The notes: generated by a model not told the origin, from the letters alone. DNA of 64,000 nucleotides from Agapetus fuscipes (GCA_951799405.1 OX637339.1:2232001-2296000); one strand, 5' to 3'; shown: positions 38,502 to 48,265, counted from the stretch's first letter. Numbers and translations: made by a program.

Positions 38502-38636
38502 GCGAAGGGTGCCATACAACTCGATTCCTATTGGCTTCCCTTTTAAAATGAGGCAACAAAGTAATTTAAAAATATAGGCAAAAAGTAATAAAATACATTT
38601 AAAACCAAAGAAACAATACGTATTTTTTAGCCATTG
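38502..38636. mobile_element. hAT-type MITE, truncated
   Basis: CAGTGGCGAAGGGTGCCATA and CTTCCCTTTTAAAATGAGGC match the left half of the MITE at 9210. The right half is missing, and a CGCTCC-MITE inserted at its broken edge. Confidence 0.75.
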
Positions 38637-38888
38637 CGCTCCCCCAGTTCTTGTTTTCCGCATAGACCAATTCTGTCAAATATGACTTTTTAATGCAGTT
38701 GTTTTAAGAATCAAATTCTAAAACAAAAATCAAATTCTAAGTAAAACTCGATAATGTGAGAGTTGTTTTAAATATTTTTTAAATCAATTTCCCGTTTTCA
38801 TCAGACACATTGTTCCAGTACACATGCAAACATTGCTCATGTAAAATTAGCTGAATGATCTATACGGCAAACAAGAACTAAGGCAGCG
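38637..38888. mobile_element. CGCTCC-MITE, 252 bp, 4-bp TSD
   Basis: Ends CGCTCCCCCAGTTCTTGTTT / AACAAGAACTAAGGCAGCG. TSD ATTG at 38633-38636 and 38889-38892. Confidence 0.88.
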
Positions 38889-38892
38889 ATTG

Positions 38893-39225
38893 GGTGGTCA
38901 GCCGCATATCAACCTAGAGGCCGTCCATAAATTACGTCATCGATTTTGGCCGATTTTCGACCCCCCCCCCATTACAATCATCCTATAGTCATTATCTAAT
39001 GACCCCCCCTCCCCCTCTTGCTGTAATAATGGATGAGCTTAATAATAAATAATCTTATATTACTTACATAATATTGTGTATATTTTGTAGAAATTGGTAT
39101 TTACAAGAACGACGTCACTTTTGGTACTCGTACATCATTTGCCATCATCCGCAGACCAGACTCCCCCCCCTTAATGCGAATGACGTAATATATGGACAGC
39201 CCCCTATAAGTTAAGAAACATAATT
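38893..39225 (-). repeat. TTR 5' fragment split by a TA-type MITE
   Basis: GGTGGTCAGCCGCATATCAACC (to 38914), then TATAAGTTAAGAAAC after 39205, i.e. the AACCTATAAGTCAAGGAAC end split at TA. Confidence 0.75.
38917..39204. mobile_element. TA-type MITE, complete, TA TSD
   Basis: Left GAGGCCGTCCATAAATTACG and right CGTAATATATGGACAGCCCCC are inverted ends. TA flanks both sides, as expected for the Tc1/mariner superfamily. Other copies at 25052 and 4078. Confidence 0.8.
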
Positions 39226-39489
39226 CACAAATAATTATTTTAAAAAAATCTATTTAAAAATAAATCAAATGTTTGTTGCGTGACCCATGCATGCCCACCC
39301 CCCCCACCTCTGCTGTTCCTCTTAAAAGAAGTATCTCTGTTTGTGCAGCTTGTGGTGTTGACCATCCTTACACGTGCCGCTCTCTTGTGTGAGACTTATT
39401 AGTGTCATGTTTGCACAGATGCACAATCGCAGACGGCAGCGGCGGTCACTGGTGCAGAGGCAACGGCCTCTGCCCCACCTGGGCTGTAA
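39226..39489. other. No recognised element
   Basis: 39340-39490 is richer in G+C (GGCAGCGGCGGTCACTGG), but no coding frame or repeat is recognised. Confidence 0.3.
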
Positions 39490-39491
39490 GT

Positions 39492-39737
39492 CTCATCTAA
39501 ATCTAAGCTGCAAAGATATATATCATTTGAGATTCATATTAAATGAATTCCCACAAGCAGACACGCATAATTTCTCACGCTCACACATGCCGCATGTGGA
39601 CCTACAGTATGAAAAACTCAATCTCTAATGAACATAAGCCCTGCAACTCTTGCCGACCTTCCCTGACACAGGGGTGACATTGGCAATTTTTTACAGTATA
39701 GGTGGTCAGCCTCATACCAACCTATAAGTCAAGGAAT
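39492..39737 (-). repeat. TTR repeat attached to LINE-alpha
   Basis: ATCTAAATCTAAGCTGCAAA to CCTATAAGTCAAGGAATAC; LINE-alpha coding sequence lies upstream on the same strand at 39860. Confidence 0.85.
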
Positions 39738-39854
39738 ACAAGCAATTAATTATATTTGATAAAAAAACACTAAACAATTAAACAGTAAAAATTAAAACCT
39801 ACTAAACATATTCTATAAAGAAGTAAAAAATATTTTTTAAATGCCTCAGCATTA

Positions 39855-39992
39855 AACGCCAGCATTACAGACCAACCGCCATTTCTTTCGGTACTTGCAT
39901 ACTTCTTTCATTCCATCCAGAGTCATAACCTTTTTCATACAATCTCTCCTTTTATTATGACTCTGGATATCCCATTCATTCGCTATTTCGAA
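39855..39992 (-). pseudogene. LINE-alpha ORF2 C-terminus
   Basis: Minus frame EIANEWDIQSHNKRRDCMKK, VMTLDGMKEVCKYRKKWRLV, CNAG. EIANEW is the same motif as EIAKEW in LINE-beta, which shows the two families share this domain. Two substitutions remove the original stop (GGC-TAG became GGCG TTTAA). Confidence 0.78.
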
Positions 39993-40055
39993 AATCACCA
40001 CGGTAATTCTTACCTACCGAAAATCGGTAATATTTGTATGAACATCGATATATAG
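39993..40055. mobile_element. Hairpin MITE, one arm
   Basis: ATCACCACGGTAATTCTTAC, CGGTAATATTTGTATGAA match the left arm of 30462-30633. Confidence 0.7.
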
Positions 40056-40297
40056 AACGGGCTAATTAATCAATCCTCTGAGAATAAGAAATACGCTACC
40101 CCACTCATCATACAAAAATCCAAATTCAGTCTTTCAGTAACCTTCCAACTATCAACAGGTGTGCTACCTAATTGGAAAAGAAATCCATATAAATGCCAAA
40201 CTGGGTATTTTCTAAACGTGCCAACAAAAGACAGTAAATGTGTTATAGAACGTGGAATATTATTTCACTTTAATAACTTAATTTGAAAATATAAATA
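40056..40297. other. Unrecognised; possibly a LINE end
   Basis: One plus frame reads LGVLPNWKRNPYKCQTGYFL, which could be an old ORF. Too little to assign. Confidence 0.25.
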
Positions 40298-40512
40298 TAC
40301 CATTTAAATTTTCAAATTTGCTCTTCGCTGGGTTGAAAAATTCATAAACCTTTATGAAAGACCGGTCATCAAAAGGTCCATCCAGCCTTACAGCAACTGG
40401 GTCTTTACTTGAGAATTGGCGCTTTCTACGACCACGACCAGGTTCGCAGAGGGCTCTTGAGGTGTGATACACACAAAAACAGCGCTCAACAAATAAATCA
40501 GCCTAATTTAAT
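40298..40512 (+). repeat. SINE-B without head
   Basis: ACCATTTAAATTTTCAAATTTG to GCGCTCAACAAATAAATCAG. Confidence 0.8.
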
Positions 40513-40514
40513 TC

Positions 40515-40575
40515 AATTTTTTTTCTCAAATCAGTGAATCAGCTGTTATTCAGTTTTACCTTTAAGGTGACGTTA
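40515..40575. repeat. Fragment of the fold-back family interior
   Basis: CTCAAATCAGTGAATCAGCT and TTCAGTTTTACCTTTAAG, shared with 29445, 49290 and 62635. Confidence 0.5.
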
Positions 40576-40739
40576 TATTTTTCTGAGGTTCGGCAACTAA
40601 AGCTAAGAGCTTCAATAGTGTCGCTTTTTCAGCAGATTTTTTGCCTGACCAATAAGAAAACCTCGCACCGTTACTGTTTTGCAACCAGTGTCGTTGTAGA
40701 CTGATAGTCACCACTCCACGTATCAGTAAAAAAAAACGC

Positions 40740-41063
40740 AAAAAAAACGCAACTACACATATAGTGTAACTTCTTGCCGCGTTATCCCCGAAGGGGTCGC
40801 ATGTGGCGAGTTGAACCTATTTATTTTTACAGGTAAGGGGGCCGGCCTTACGCCAACCACTTCAGTTGAAGTGGAGGTTTCCCAGCTCCCGAGAGTGCTG
40901 GTACTCATTTCTTGTGAAGGCTGAGTAAACCTTGCCGGTATTTTATTTTGAGATTTGAAATAAACACCGAAACGGGAAATCATTTCTGATACCCTCGGTG
41001 GGACTCGAACCCGAGCTTTCGGCATGGAATGCAAGCACTCTACCACCTGAGCTATCGACTGGA
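40740..41063 (-). repeat. SINE-A, full length
   Basis: AACGCAACTACACATATAGT to CTGAGCTATCGACTGGAC; all body blocks present. Confidence 0.9.
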
Positions 41064-41484
41064 CTAAAAGCTACCCCGAGTAAAAAACATTGCGGTATTA
41101 TCCTTGGCTATATCCTAGTGCATTTGTACTCGGCATGCTTGGCTTCAGTAGCCTGGAGGCAAGAAGGAATGAATTTCTGATAGTTCATTTTATCCGCTTG
41201 ATTCGTGGTGAGATTTGTAATCCCGCTCTTCTGGGACAAATTGATCTGTAGGCAACGTGAGCATAGACTATTGCTACTCCCAAGATGCAGGACTAACCTA
41301 CCTAGGGTTATGACTGTGGGGAGGGCAATGGCTATGCTCAATCAAATCTCCTCTTCGGTTGATATCTTCCACCTGAGTGAAAATCAGCTTAGACAGAGGC
41401 TTCCGTTTCTCCTAAGCTGATTTCGGCTACTTGTGAATGTTTTTAATTATTGTATGTATTAGGTTTAACCTGTCGTGTACTATC
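41064..41484. other. Unrecognised stretch
   Basis: 41090-41420 has a decayed look of a retroelement ORF (two overlapping short frames on opposite strands, 41205-41420 and 41108-41341) but no identifiable motif. Confidence 0.25.
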
Positions 41485-41485
41485 T

Positions 41486-41738
41486 ATAATCTATAATCTA
41501 AGTTGCAAGGATATATTCTTTTAAAGCTCTCAGATGTATGCCCACAAACAAACACGTGTAGTTCGCGCTTACAAATGATGATTGTGTACTTACAAATAAA
41601 ATCCAAACCTCAAATGAACATAAGCCCTGCAACTCTTGCCGACATTCCCTGAAACAGGGGTGACATTGGCAAAGTGAACCGTTTTTTACAGTATGGGTGG
41701 TTAGCCTCATACCAACCTATAAGTCAAGGAATACGAGT
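41486..41738 (-). repeat. TTR repeat, full length
   Basis: ATAATCTATAATCTAAGTTG to CCTATAAGTCAAGGAATACG. Confidence 0.88.
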
Positions 41739-42245
41739 AATAAATAACATTTAAGAATTTAAAAAAATATATATATACACTATAATGTGTGAAAATAAAT
41801 CTATCTAGCTAGCTACGCTATACGTGTAGCTTAGTTGCGATTTACGTTAAAACAGTTTCGACTCCACTGTGTTATGAGTATAACTCAATGGATGCGACCT
41901 TGTCTCGGGCTTCAGGAAGTCCCTAATGATTATGGCATGCCCATTTCTGATGACGCGTCATAACAGACCGCCAAATTCATTCTGCCCCATCATCTGTTTG
42001 ATAATCTCTAGCTTTGTTTGCCACTGTGGGACTTATTTGTAATCAGGCTACTTTTTGTTTTTAATTACCATCCAAACCATTATAAAAAAAAAACAGTTTT
42101 TCGAGACAGAAATATATGAGATATATATGTTGTTATTCAGAGACATCTAATCTCAGGATCATCATCCAACTAAAATTAAATTTCCAATTAAAAAAACATG
42201 ATCCAAAGATTAGCTGTGGATATTTTTTCCCCCAAACAGGACTAG
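41739..42245. other. No gene seen
   Basis: A SINE-A end-like piece (GTGTAGCTTAGTTGCGATTT) at 41825. Otherwise unique. Confidence 0.35.
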
Positions 42246-42246
42246 T

Positions 42247-42466
42247 TTCTTGACTATGGGTTTAGTATGAGGCTGACCACCTATACTGTAAAAAAACGAC
42301 CACCTGTTTCAGGGAAGGTCGTCAACAGTTGCAGAGCTTATGTTTATTTGAGATTGGGTTGTTGTAAGTCATGTGTAAGCGCGAACTTATACGTGTCTGC
42401 TTATGGGAATGCATGTAATATGAATCTGAAATGTGATTTATCTTTGCAACTTAGATTATAGATTAT
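42247..42466 (+). repeat. TTR repeat with internal deletions
   Basis: TTCTTGACTATGGGTTTAGT to TTTGCAACTTAGATTATAG. Confidence 0.8.
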
Positions 42467-42582
42467 ATAGACAGGTTACCCTTGTTGCAGTGCACCTTCA
42501 CACAGTCATTAACATGCCGGGAGGAATTCTTTAATTAGATCCTTAAAATTATTTACGCATTTATTTTTAATGTATCTTGAAT

Positions 42583-42660
42583 CTAGATCACAAGAGGTCC
42601 ATTCAGACTTACAGCAACTGAGTCTTGCTTGAGAATTGGCGCTTTGTACTGACGACCAAG
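42583..42660 (+). repeat. SINE-B fragment
   Basis: AGGTCCATTCAGACTTACAG to TGTACTGACGACCAAG. Confidence 0.7.
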
Positions 42661-42661
42661 A

Positions 42662-42848
42662 TCGGAAAAAGTCTCAGTTGGTAGAACGCTTGCATTCCAT
42701 GCCGAGAGCAAGGTTTCGATCCCCACCGAGGGTGTCAGAAATGATTTCCCGTAGCGGTGTTTATTCCAAAGGCAAAATAAATACCGGCAAGGTTTACTCA
42801 GCCTTACTTTCACTTCAACTGAAGTGGTTTGCGTGAGGCCAGCCCCCT
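42662..42848 (+). repeat. SINE-A, cut by an inverted-repeat element
   Basis: GTCTCAGTTGGTAGAACGCTT head, GGGTGTCAGAAATGATTTCC, ending at GGCCAGCCCCCTTA where the hairpin element starts. Confidence 0.8.
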
Positions 42849-42995
42849 TAGAGCTCGTTCCCACTTGTCGGGTGTCGGATCCGTATATTAATCGGAGGTT
42901 CCAGTGGCAGAACATTATGTATGAAGCTATTCACACTTATCGGAAACCGATTTTGTCCGATATGTTCTGACATCCGACAAGTGGGAACGGGGTAA
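42849..42995. mobile_element. MITE with GTTCCCACTTGTCGG ends
   Basis: Inverted ends CGTTCCCACTTGTCGG / CCGACAAGTGGGAACG, about 147 bp in all, with weaker internal pairing (CCGATTTTGTCCGA). It interrupts SINE-A. Confidence 0.65.
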
Positions 42996-43369
42996 GAGCC
43001 CTGTAGAGGCGTAGAGCCATTGAAAAAGAAGACGATGAGTGGACAATATCATTCCAAATTATAAGGAAGTAAAAGGCTCATAAAAATGTTTAACTAAACG
43101 GAATTGGCGTCTTGAATAAATTAAAGAAATGGATGCATTTGTTGATTGTGATGCACGTCATACGTCTGCAATTATATTCATAATTGCCAACACCTGCGCA
43201 ACTGCACCGACCTGCATACTAATGGAATATCAACAATTATTGCTGCAACAACAAAAACCAAATAACAATTGAAATTTTCTACGTCTTCAACTTTGATGAT
43301 GGTTTAATAGACATTTCGATGCCATGTTTTTGAGTATAGATTAAAGTGTTTTAATTTAATAATTAAAAA

Positions 43370-43455
43370 ACTTTTTTATTTAAAAAACACATAGTTTTTA
43401 TTTTCACATATGAGTTATACTGCCCAAGCGCTGTCGAACCTGCTCGGTTCATATT
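43370..43455 (-). mobile_element. Penelope-type terminal repeat, inverted copy
   Basis: Minus strand GAACCGAGCAGGTTCGACAG, GCGCTTGGGCAGTATAACTC, CATATGTGAAAATAAAAACT matches 43850-43945 on the plus strand almost base for base, so the coding fragment between lies inside an inverted terminal pair. Confidence 0.7.
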
Positions 43456-43727
43456 CATACAAGAATAAATGAGCACAAAAGAGCTTTTAGGGGTTTATCC
43501 GGGTACTCTGAGATGGCGGATCACTGTATCGAAAACGACCATTCGTTTGATATAACAGGAGTAAAGATCCTTCACTCGGGGTGCAAGGGTAGACGACAAC
43601 TAATGGCTCTTGAAACTCTAGAAATTCAAAAACATTTGAGCCATGTTGTTAATAAACAAATACCTACTCCTTCTCCTCTTCTAACAAAGCCCACATTTAA
43701 AAAAACCCACCCACTTTCTCCTCTCTA
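43456..43727 (+). pseudogene. Penelope endonuclease C-terminal fragment
   Basis: Frame: RINEHKRAFRGLSGYSEMAD, HCIENDHSFDITGVKILHSG, CKGRRQLMALETLEIQKHLS, NKQIPTPSPLL. This is the end of a Penelope GIY-YIG domain (EH near the start, then AxHC) and the paralogue of 31850-31985. The stop at 43725-43727 ends the frame. The RT and the GIY-YIG core itself are absent. Confidence 0.75.
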
Positions 43728-43950
43728 AATAAATACGCATTCCTTTCTAACAATACCTACCTACTTAAAAAACCCACTTTCTCTTCCCAAAATGTATTTG
43801 TTCTAACCCTTGTATTTTAATTTTAAAAACTTCAGTTAGCCTCTGATGATGAACCGAGCAGGTTCGACAGCGCTTAGGCAGTATAACTCATATGTGAAAA
43901 TAAAAACTATGTGTTTTTTAAATAAAAAAGTTTTTTAATTATTAAATTAA
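43728..43950 (+). mobile_element. Penelope 3' terminus with hammerhead-like motif
   Basis: At 43838-43880: AGCCTCTGATGATGAACCGA, GCAGGTTCGACAGCGCTTAGGC. Helix I GCCT/AGGC, core CTGATGA, helix II GAACC/GGTTC, then GACA (GAAA expected) and a CTT|AGGC cleavage-type site. One core base is mutated. Confidence 0.6.
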
Positions 43951-44150
43951 AAATGAATTTTCACTCGGTGAATGTGCAAACATTAGAAAATTTAAAGTTT
44001 TTTCTTAACTTTTATAGATTGCTTACATCAGGCATGTCAAGGGACTTTTTAAATTCTTACATTGGAAGTAATAAGCGCATTAGAAAATCGGATTATAAAA
44101 ACGGGCCCATACAGCCATTTATTTATATAGTTTAAAAATTTTTTTGAGGA
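43951..44150. other. Unrecognised, short ORF
   Basis: ORF 43953-44135 (60 codons, FFLNFYRLLTSGMSRDF) between two Penelope termini; may be Penelope sequence, not assignable. Confidence 0.3.
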
Positions 44151-44262
44151 ATTCAAAAACACTGTTTATTTTCACATGAATATATTTAAAAAGATTACAA
44201 TCTTTAGAGTAAGTACCTAACTAAAGTTTTCGACCTAGAAGGTCATCATCAGGTATTTATTT
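44150..44262 (-). mobile_element. Penelope-type terminus with hammerhead-like motif
   Basis: Minus strand CCTGATGATGACCTTCTAGG, TCGAAAACTTTAGTTAGGTA; same family as 31270-31316 (shared TTACTCTAAAGATTGTAATC). Confidence 0.6.
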
Positions 44263-44349
44263 ATATATCCAAGCACTCTATATTTTCTCCTCCATCGACG
44301 ATTTTAATTATACGAACATTTTTAAGATTGAGTGCGCTCACACTTCCTC

Positions 44350-44462
44350 TTCCCGGCTTTTGACGTGTCGTGGGCTGATCATTCGAGCGTGTTTGGAATA
44401 GAACAACGTTGGTTCGATCCCCACCTGGGGCATTTAACCATAACTCTGACTCTGGTTCAACA
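44350..44462 (+). repeat. Third tRNA-like SINE fragment
   Basis: TGGGCTGATCATTCGAGCGT, ACGTTGGTTCGATCCCCACC (B box) and AACTCTGACTCTGGTTCAAC. A minus-strand relative lies at 52775-52890. Confidence 0.45.
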
Positions 44463-44464
44463 GA

Positions 44465-44732
44465 TGTTAATCTAGTCTAATCTAATCTAAGCTGCAAAGA
44501 TATATATCATTTAAGATTTATATTAAGTGCATTCCCACAAGCAGACATGTATAAATTCGCGCTAACACATGCCGCATGTGGACCTAAATTATAAGAACCC
44601 ATCTCAAATGAACATAAGCCCTGCAACTCTTGCCGTCCTTCCCTGAGACAGGGGTGACATTGGCAAAGTGAACCATTTTTTCACAGTATGGGTGGTCAGC
44701 CTTATACCAACCTATAAGTCAAGGAATACGAG
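44465..44732 (-). repeat. TTR repeat, full length
   Basis: TAATCTAGTCTAATCTAATC to CCTATAAGTCAAGGAATACG. Confidence 0.88.
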
Positions 44733-45029
44733 TAATTAATAACATTTAAGTATAAAAAAACAACAAAACCTTAAAAAGAAATCTATACAAAAAAAAGTCA
44801 AAATAGATTGAGTGCGTTATTCTCTCATTGACGATCTTAACAGTTTTGGTTGCTTGGATCTCTGACCTCTTGATTAATCAATGATTATTCTGCATCCTAA
44901 ATTGCGTTTCCAATCATTCTGAACATTTCATCTTTATAAACAAAGCTTTCTTTACAATTGGAGGTACTCTTCTCTAGCGTTTATAACTTGTATAACTCAT
45001 GTACGTCTGTCACATCCCTCAAGTTTTTG
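44733..45029. other. No gene seen
   Basis: AT-rich unique stretch. Confidence 0.35.
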
Positions 45030-45108
45030 ATGAGTGAGCGAGTGAGTGAAAGAGTGAGTGAGGGAACGAGTGAGTGAGTGAGTGAGGGAAAGAGTGAGTG
45101 AGTGATTG
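45030..45108. repeat. (GAGT)n microsatellite, imperfect
   Basis: GAGTGAGTGAGTGAGTGAGG-type tetranucleotide repeat with GAAA and GAAC interruptions. Confidence 0.85.
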
Positions 45109-45339
45109 TTCTCCCGTCACCTGTTTCACTCGGCTCACACACGTTTCACACCTGTGGCAGGTGTGGCAACACTTCCCCTCTTAATTATATAATTAAATAA
45201 TTAAACCTGACTCCGTTCCACCAAGACAGGCGCTCAAATTGTATCAGAAAACACGGCTGCCAACAATTAATGCAGAAATTACACGTTAAATTAATATGGT
45301 ACAAATTTTTCTTCACGAGTTGGTTTATTTTTTCAACGA
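45109..45339. other. No gene seen
   Basis: Contains CACACACGTTTCACACCTGT; nothing else recognised. Confidence 0.35.
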
Positions 45340-45694
45340 CGATACCATGTTGAAAACACTGGTCCTCATCAGATCACCGAAGTTAAGTAACATTGGGCGC
45401 GGATGCTATTTGGATGGGTGACCGCTCAGGTACACCGCGTGTCGTTGGCATTTCTTGGACCGGTCCGTAGTCCAGTGGCAGCACTTCGGACTCGTAAACG
45501 GAAGGTTGTGGATTCGGATCACGGCGGAGCACAAAAAAATATTTCGTTTATATTTCCAAATATGCCCTTCGCTGCGCTGGGTTGAAAAAATCATTAAACC
45601 TTTACCAAAGACCGGTCACTAAAAAAGGTCCGTCAAGCTTTACAGCAACTGAGTCTTGCGTGAGTATTGGCGCTTTGTAGCGACGAACAAGCGT
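45340..45694 (+). repeat. 5S-tRNA composite SINE-B, split by SINE-A
   Basis: 5S head 45338-45455 (CAACGACGATACCATGTTGA, ATCACCGAAGTTAAGTAACA, TGGATGGGTGACCGCTCAGG, CCGCGTGTCGTTGGCATT), then TTCTTGGACCGGTCCGTAGT and body to GACGAACAAGCG. It continues at 46016 after the inserted SINE-A. Confidence 0.88.
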
Positions 45695-46015
45695 TGTCCG
45701 GTCGATAGCTCAGTTTGTAGAGTGCTTGCATTCCATGCCGTGAGCTCGGGTTCAAATCCCACCACGGGTTAGAAATGATTTCCCGTTTCGGTGTGTATTT
45801 CAAACCTCAAAATAAAATACCGGCAAGGTTTACTCAGCCTTCACAAGAAATGAGTACCAGCCCCCTCGGGAGCTGGGAAGCCCCCACTTCAACTGAAGTG
45901 GTTGGCGTAAGGCCGGCCCCTTACCTGTAAAAATAAATAGGTTCAACTCGCCACATGCGACCTCTTCGGGGATAACGCGGCAAGAAGTTACACTATATGT
46001 GTAGCTTAGTTGCAT
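45695..46015 (+). repeat. SINE-A, full length, nested in SINE-B
   Basis: TTGTCCGGTCGATAGCTCAG to TGTGTAGCTTAGTTGCATC. A similar ~10 bp (CGAACAAGC / CGACCAAGC) flanks it, a probable TSD. Confidence 0.9.
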
Positions 46016-46115
46016 CGACCAAGCTCGTACACCTCTGCGGCACTACAACAAGTGTCATAGACCCCTAGAGTCACTAGAATCTAGGGAGTCACCCGCACAG
46101 AATTTCTGAAAAAAA
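46016..46115 (+). repeat. SINE-B 3' end (alternative tail), continuation
   Basis: GACCAAGCTCGTACACCTCT, GCGGCACTACAACAAGTGTC, GAATCTAGGGAGTCACCCGC, then an A-rich tail. Confidence 0.85.
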
Positions 46116-46489
46116 AAAACTTCATCGAAGAGACACAAGTAAATGGAGAAGCAGTACCCGAACGAATATGCTCGACATTGGTTCGGCAAGCGCCCCAAGA
46201 CTCTTGTCAGTGACTTGTGCCAGTTTTGGCTCTCGTGCTGCTTGGAAGTCATCACGTGTGCGTTAACCACGCCAGTTCAGGATTAAGTCGTGAATTAATG
46301 ATCCCGCTAATGAGTCGCTGCAGCCCAATAACTCAGCTGCAACAATGTTGCGCAATCAGCACTCGCAACAGTGTTGTCTTGGATTATCTACAGATGTATC
46401 CGACAACAACGTGCTGTGCCATCAACACAACATGCCACGAATTAACCTTTGTCAATAAAAACAAGTTAAAACAGGTGTGACATTATTCT
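46116..46489. other. Unrecognised segment ending with AATAAA
   Basis: Gene-like composition (GCTGCAGCCCAATAACTCAG, ACAACGTGCTGTGCC) and a polyadenylation-type AATAAAAAC at 46456. TGTCAGTGAC (46205) and AGGTGTGACA (46475) are weakly inverted, so an LTR is possible, but there is no TSD. Confidence 0.25.
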
Positions 46490-47526
46490 AAATGGCTACT
46501 TCAAGCCATCTCCTTATGACATTTTCTGTGCACCTAAAAATGGCTACTTCAAGCCATCTCCTAATGACATTTTTCTGTGCACCTAAAAATGACTACTTCA
46601 AGCCATCTCTTTATGATATTTTTCTATTCACCTAGGAATGGCTACTTCAAGCCATCTCCTTATGATATTTTCTGTGCACCTAAAAATGGCTACTTCAAGC
46701 CATCTCTTTATGATATTTTTCTGTGTACCTAATAATGGCTACTTCAAGCCATCTCCTAATGGCATTTTTCTGTGCACATAAAAATGGCTACTTCAAGCCA
46801 TCTCTTTATGATATTTTTCTGTGTACCTAAAAATGGCTACTTCAAGCCATCTCCTAATGGCATTTTTCTGTGCACCTAAAAATGGCTACTTCAAGCCATC
46901 TCCTAATGACATTTTTCTGTGTACCTAAAATGGCTACTTCAAGCCATCTCCTTATGATATTTTCTGTGCACCTAAAAATGGCTACTTCAAGCCATCTCCT
47001 TATGATATTTTCTGTGCACCTAAAAATGGCTACTTCAAGCCATCTCCTTATGATATTTTCTGTGCACCTAAAAATGGTACTTCAAGCCATCTCCTTATGA
47101 CATTTTCTGTGCACCTAAAAATGGCTACTTCAAGTCATCTCCTAATGACATTTTTCTGTGTACCTAAAATGGCTACTTCAAGCCATCTCCTTATGATATT
47201 TTCTGTGCACCTAAAAATGGCTACTTCAAGCCATCTCCTTATGATATTTTCTGTGCACCTAAAAATGGCTACTTCAAGCCATCTCCTTATGATATTTTCT
47301 GTGCACCTAAAAATGGCTACTTCAAGCCATCTCCTAATGACATTTTTCTGTGTACCTAAAAATGGCTACTTCAAGCCATCTCCTTATGATATTTTCTGTG
47401 CACCTAAAAATGGCTACTTCAAGCCATCTCCTTATGATATTTTCTGTGCACCTAAAAATGGCTACTTCAAGCCATCTCCTTATGATATTTTTCTGTGCAC
47501 CTAAAAATGACTACTTCAAGCCATCT
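46490..47526. repeat. 48-bp minisatellite, about 21 copies
   Basis: Unit AAAAATGGCTACTTCAAGCC plus ATCTCCTTATGATATTTTCTGTGCACCT (48 bp, with 47- and 49-bp variants differing in the T run). Since 48 is divisible by three, long repetitive frames (MATSSHLLMIFSVHLK) arise. Neighbouring variants recur in blocks, pointing to segmental duplication within the array. Confidence 0.92.
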
Positions 47527-47912
47527 AATCTAATCTAAGTTGCAAAGATATGTTAAATTGGAGATTCACATTACATGCATTCTCACAACCAGACACATAC
47601 AAGTTCGCGCTTGCACATGCCTCATGTGAACCTACAACATAAAAACCAAATCTCAAATGGACATACACACTGCAACTCTTGCCGTCCTTCCCTGAGACAG
47701 GGGTGACATTGGCAAAGTGAACCATTTTTACAGCATAGGTGGTCAGCCGCATACCAACCTATAAGTCAAGGAACATACACGACAACTTACATTTTAAACA
47801 TCACTAAATAATAATATCTATGGACAACAAATAGAAAACAAATTCCAATTTAATAAGCCCTAGCCGCCAACATTACAGATCAACCGCCATTTCCTTCTGT
47901 CCTTACATATTT
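47527..47912 (-). mobile_element. LINE-alpha end with TTR, inserted in the minisatellite
   Basis: TTR (47527-47775) and, further along the same strand, the LINE-alpha C-terminus (complement of GCCGCCAACATTACAGATCA, ACCGCCATTTCCTTCTGTCC). The minisatellite unit is interrupted at CCATCT and resumes with CTTATGACATTTTCTGTGCA at 47913, so the insertion boundaries are visible on both sides. Confidence 0.85.
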
Positions 47913-48000
47913 CTTATGACATTTTCTGTGCACCTAAAAATGGCTACGAGTCCGTAGCCTCAACCACTAGACTACAGACTGGTACGCAAACCTCTTTCGT
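47913..48000. repeat. Minisatellite remnant and tRNA-like fragment
   Basis: 47913-47947 is the last partial 48-bp unit. GAGTCCGTAGCCTCAACCAC and ACTAGACTACAGACTGG at 47948-47985 is a minus-strand tRNA-like head. Confidence 0.6.
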
Positions 48001-48017
48001 TCAGGGGAGTGCAGGAA

Positions 48018-48104
48018 GTTTTTTGATTTATAGGTTTGAATGAGACTGACCACCCGTACTGTAAAAATTGCACATTTCCAAGGTCACCCCTGTTTTTGAG
48101 ATGT
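48018..48104 (+). repeat. TTR 5' fragment
   Basis: TTTGATTTATAGGTTTGAATGAGACTGACC and AGGTCACCCCTGTTTTTGAG. Confidence 0.65.
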
Positions 48105-48109
48105 CAAAT

Positions 48110-48265
48110 GGCTAGTATCTGCACAGTGAAAAAAATAGAAGAGTATGTGATGAATGTCGAGGAGATGAAAGAAATGTGCGAGGACATTTACAAAGTAGAG
48201 GCGCTTTTGCAGAGGTACTGGCCACTCCTAGAGGAATGCCGGCTGGATACAGTAACAGTAACAAC
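48110..48265 (+). pseudogene. LINE-beta 3' fragment
   Basis: GTGATGAATGTCGAGGAGAT, GAGGACATTTACAAAGTAGAGG, GGTACTGGCCACTCCTAGAG, GGCTGGATACAGTAACAGTA. Codons for KDRKKWR have become EDIYKVE. Confidence 0.7.

Noticed and set aside
46205..46475. Second LTR (TGTCAGTGAC...AGGTGTGACA)
   Set aside because: No target duplication and no TATA box in the expected position; kept only as an unrecognised segment.
46490..47526. CRISPR-like array
   Set aside because: Units are contiguous without unique spacers and the context is eukaryotic.
46870..47538. Repetitive protein with MATSSHLLMIFSVHLK units
   Set aside because: Product of a 48-bp minisatellite; frame breaks coincide with 47/49-bp unit variants and no signal or domain is present.
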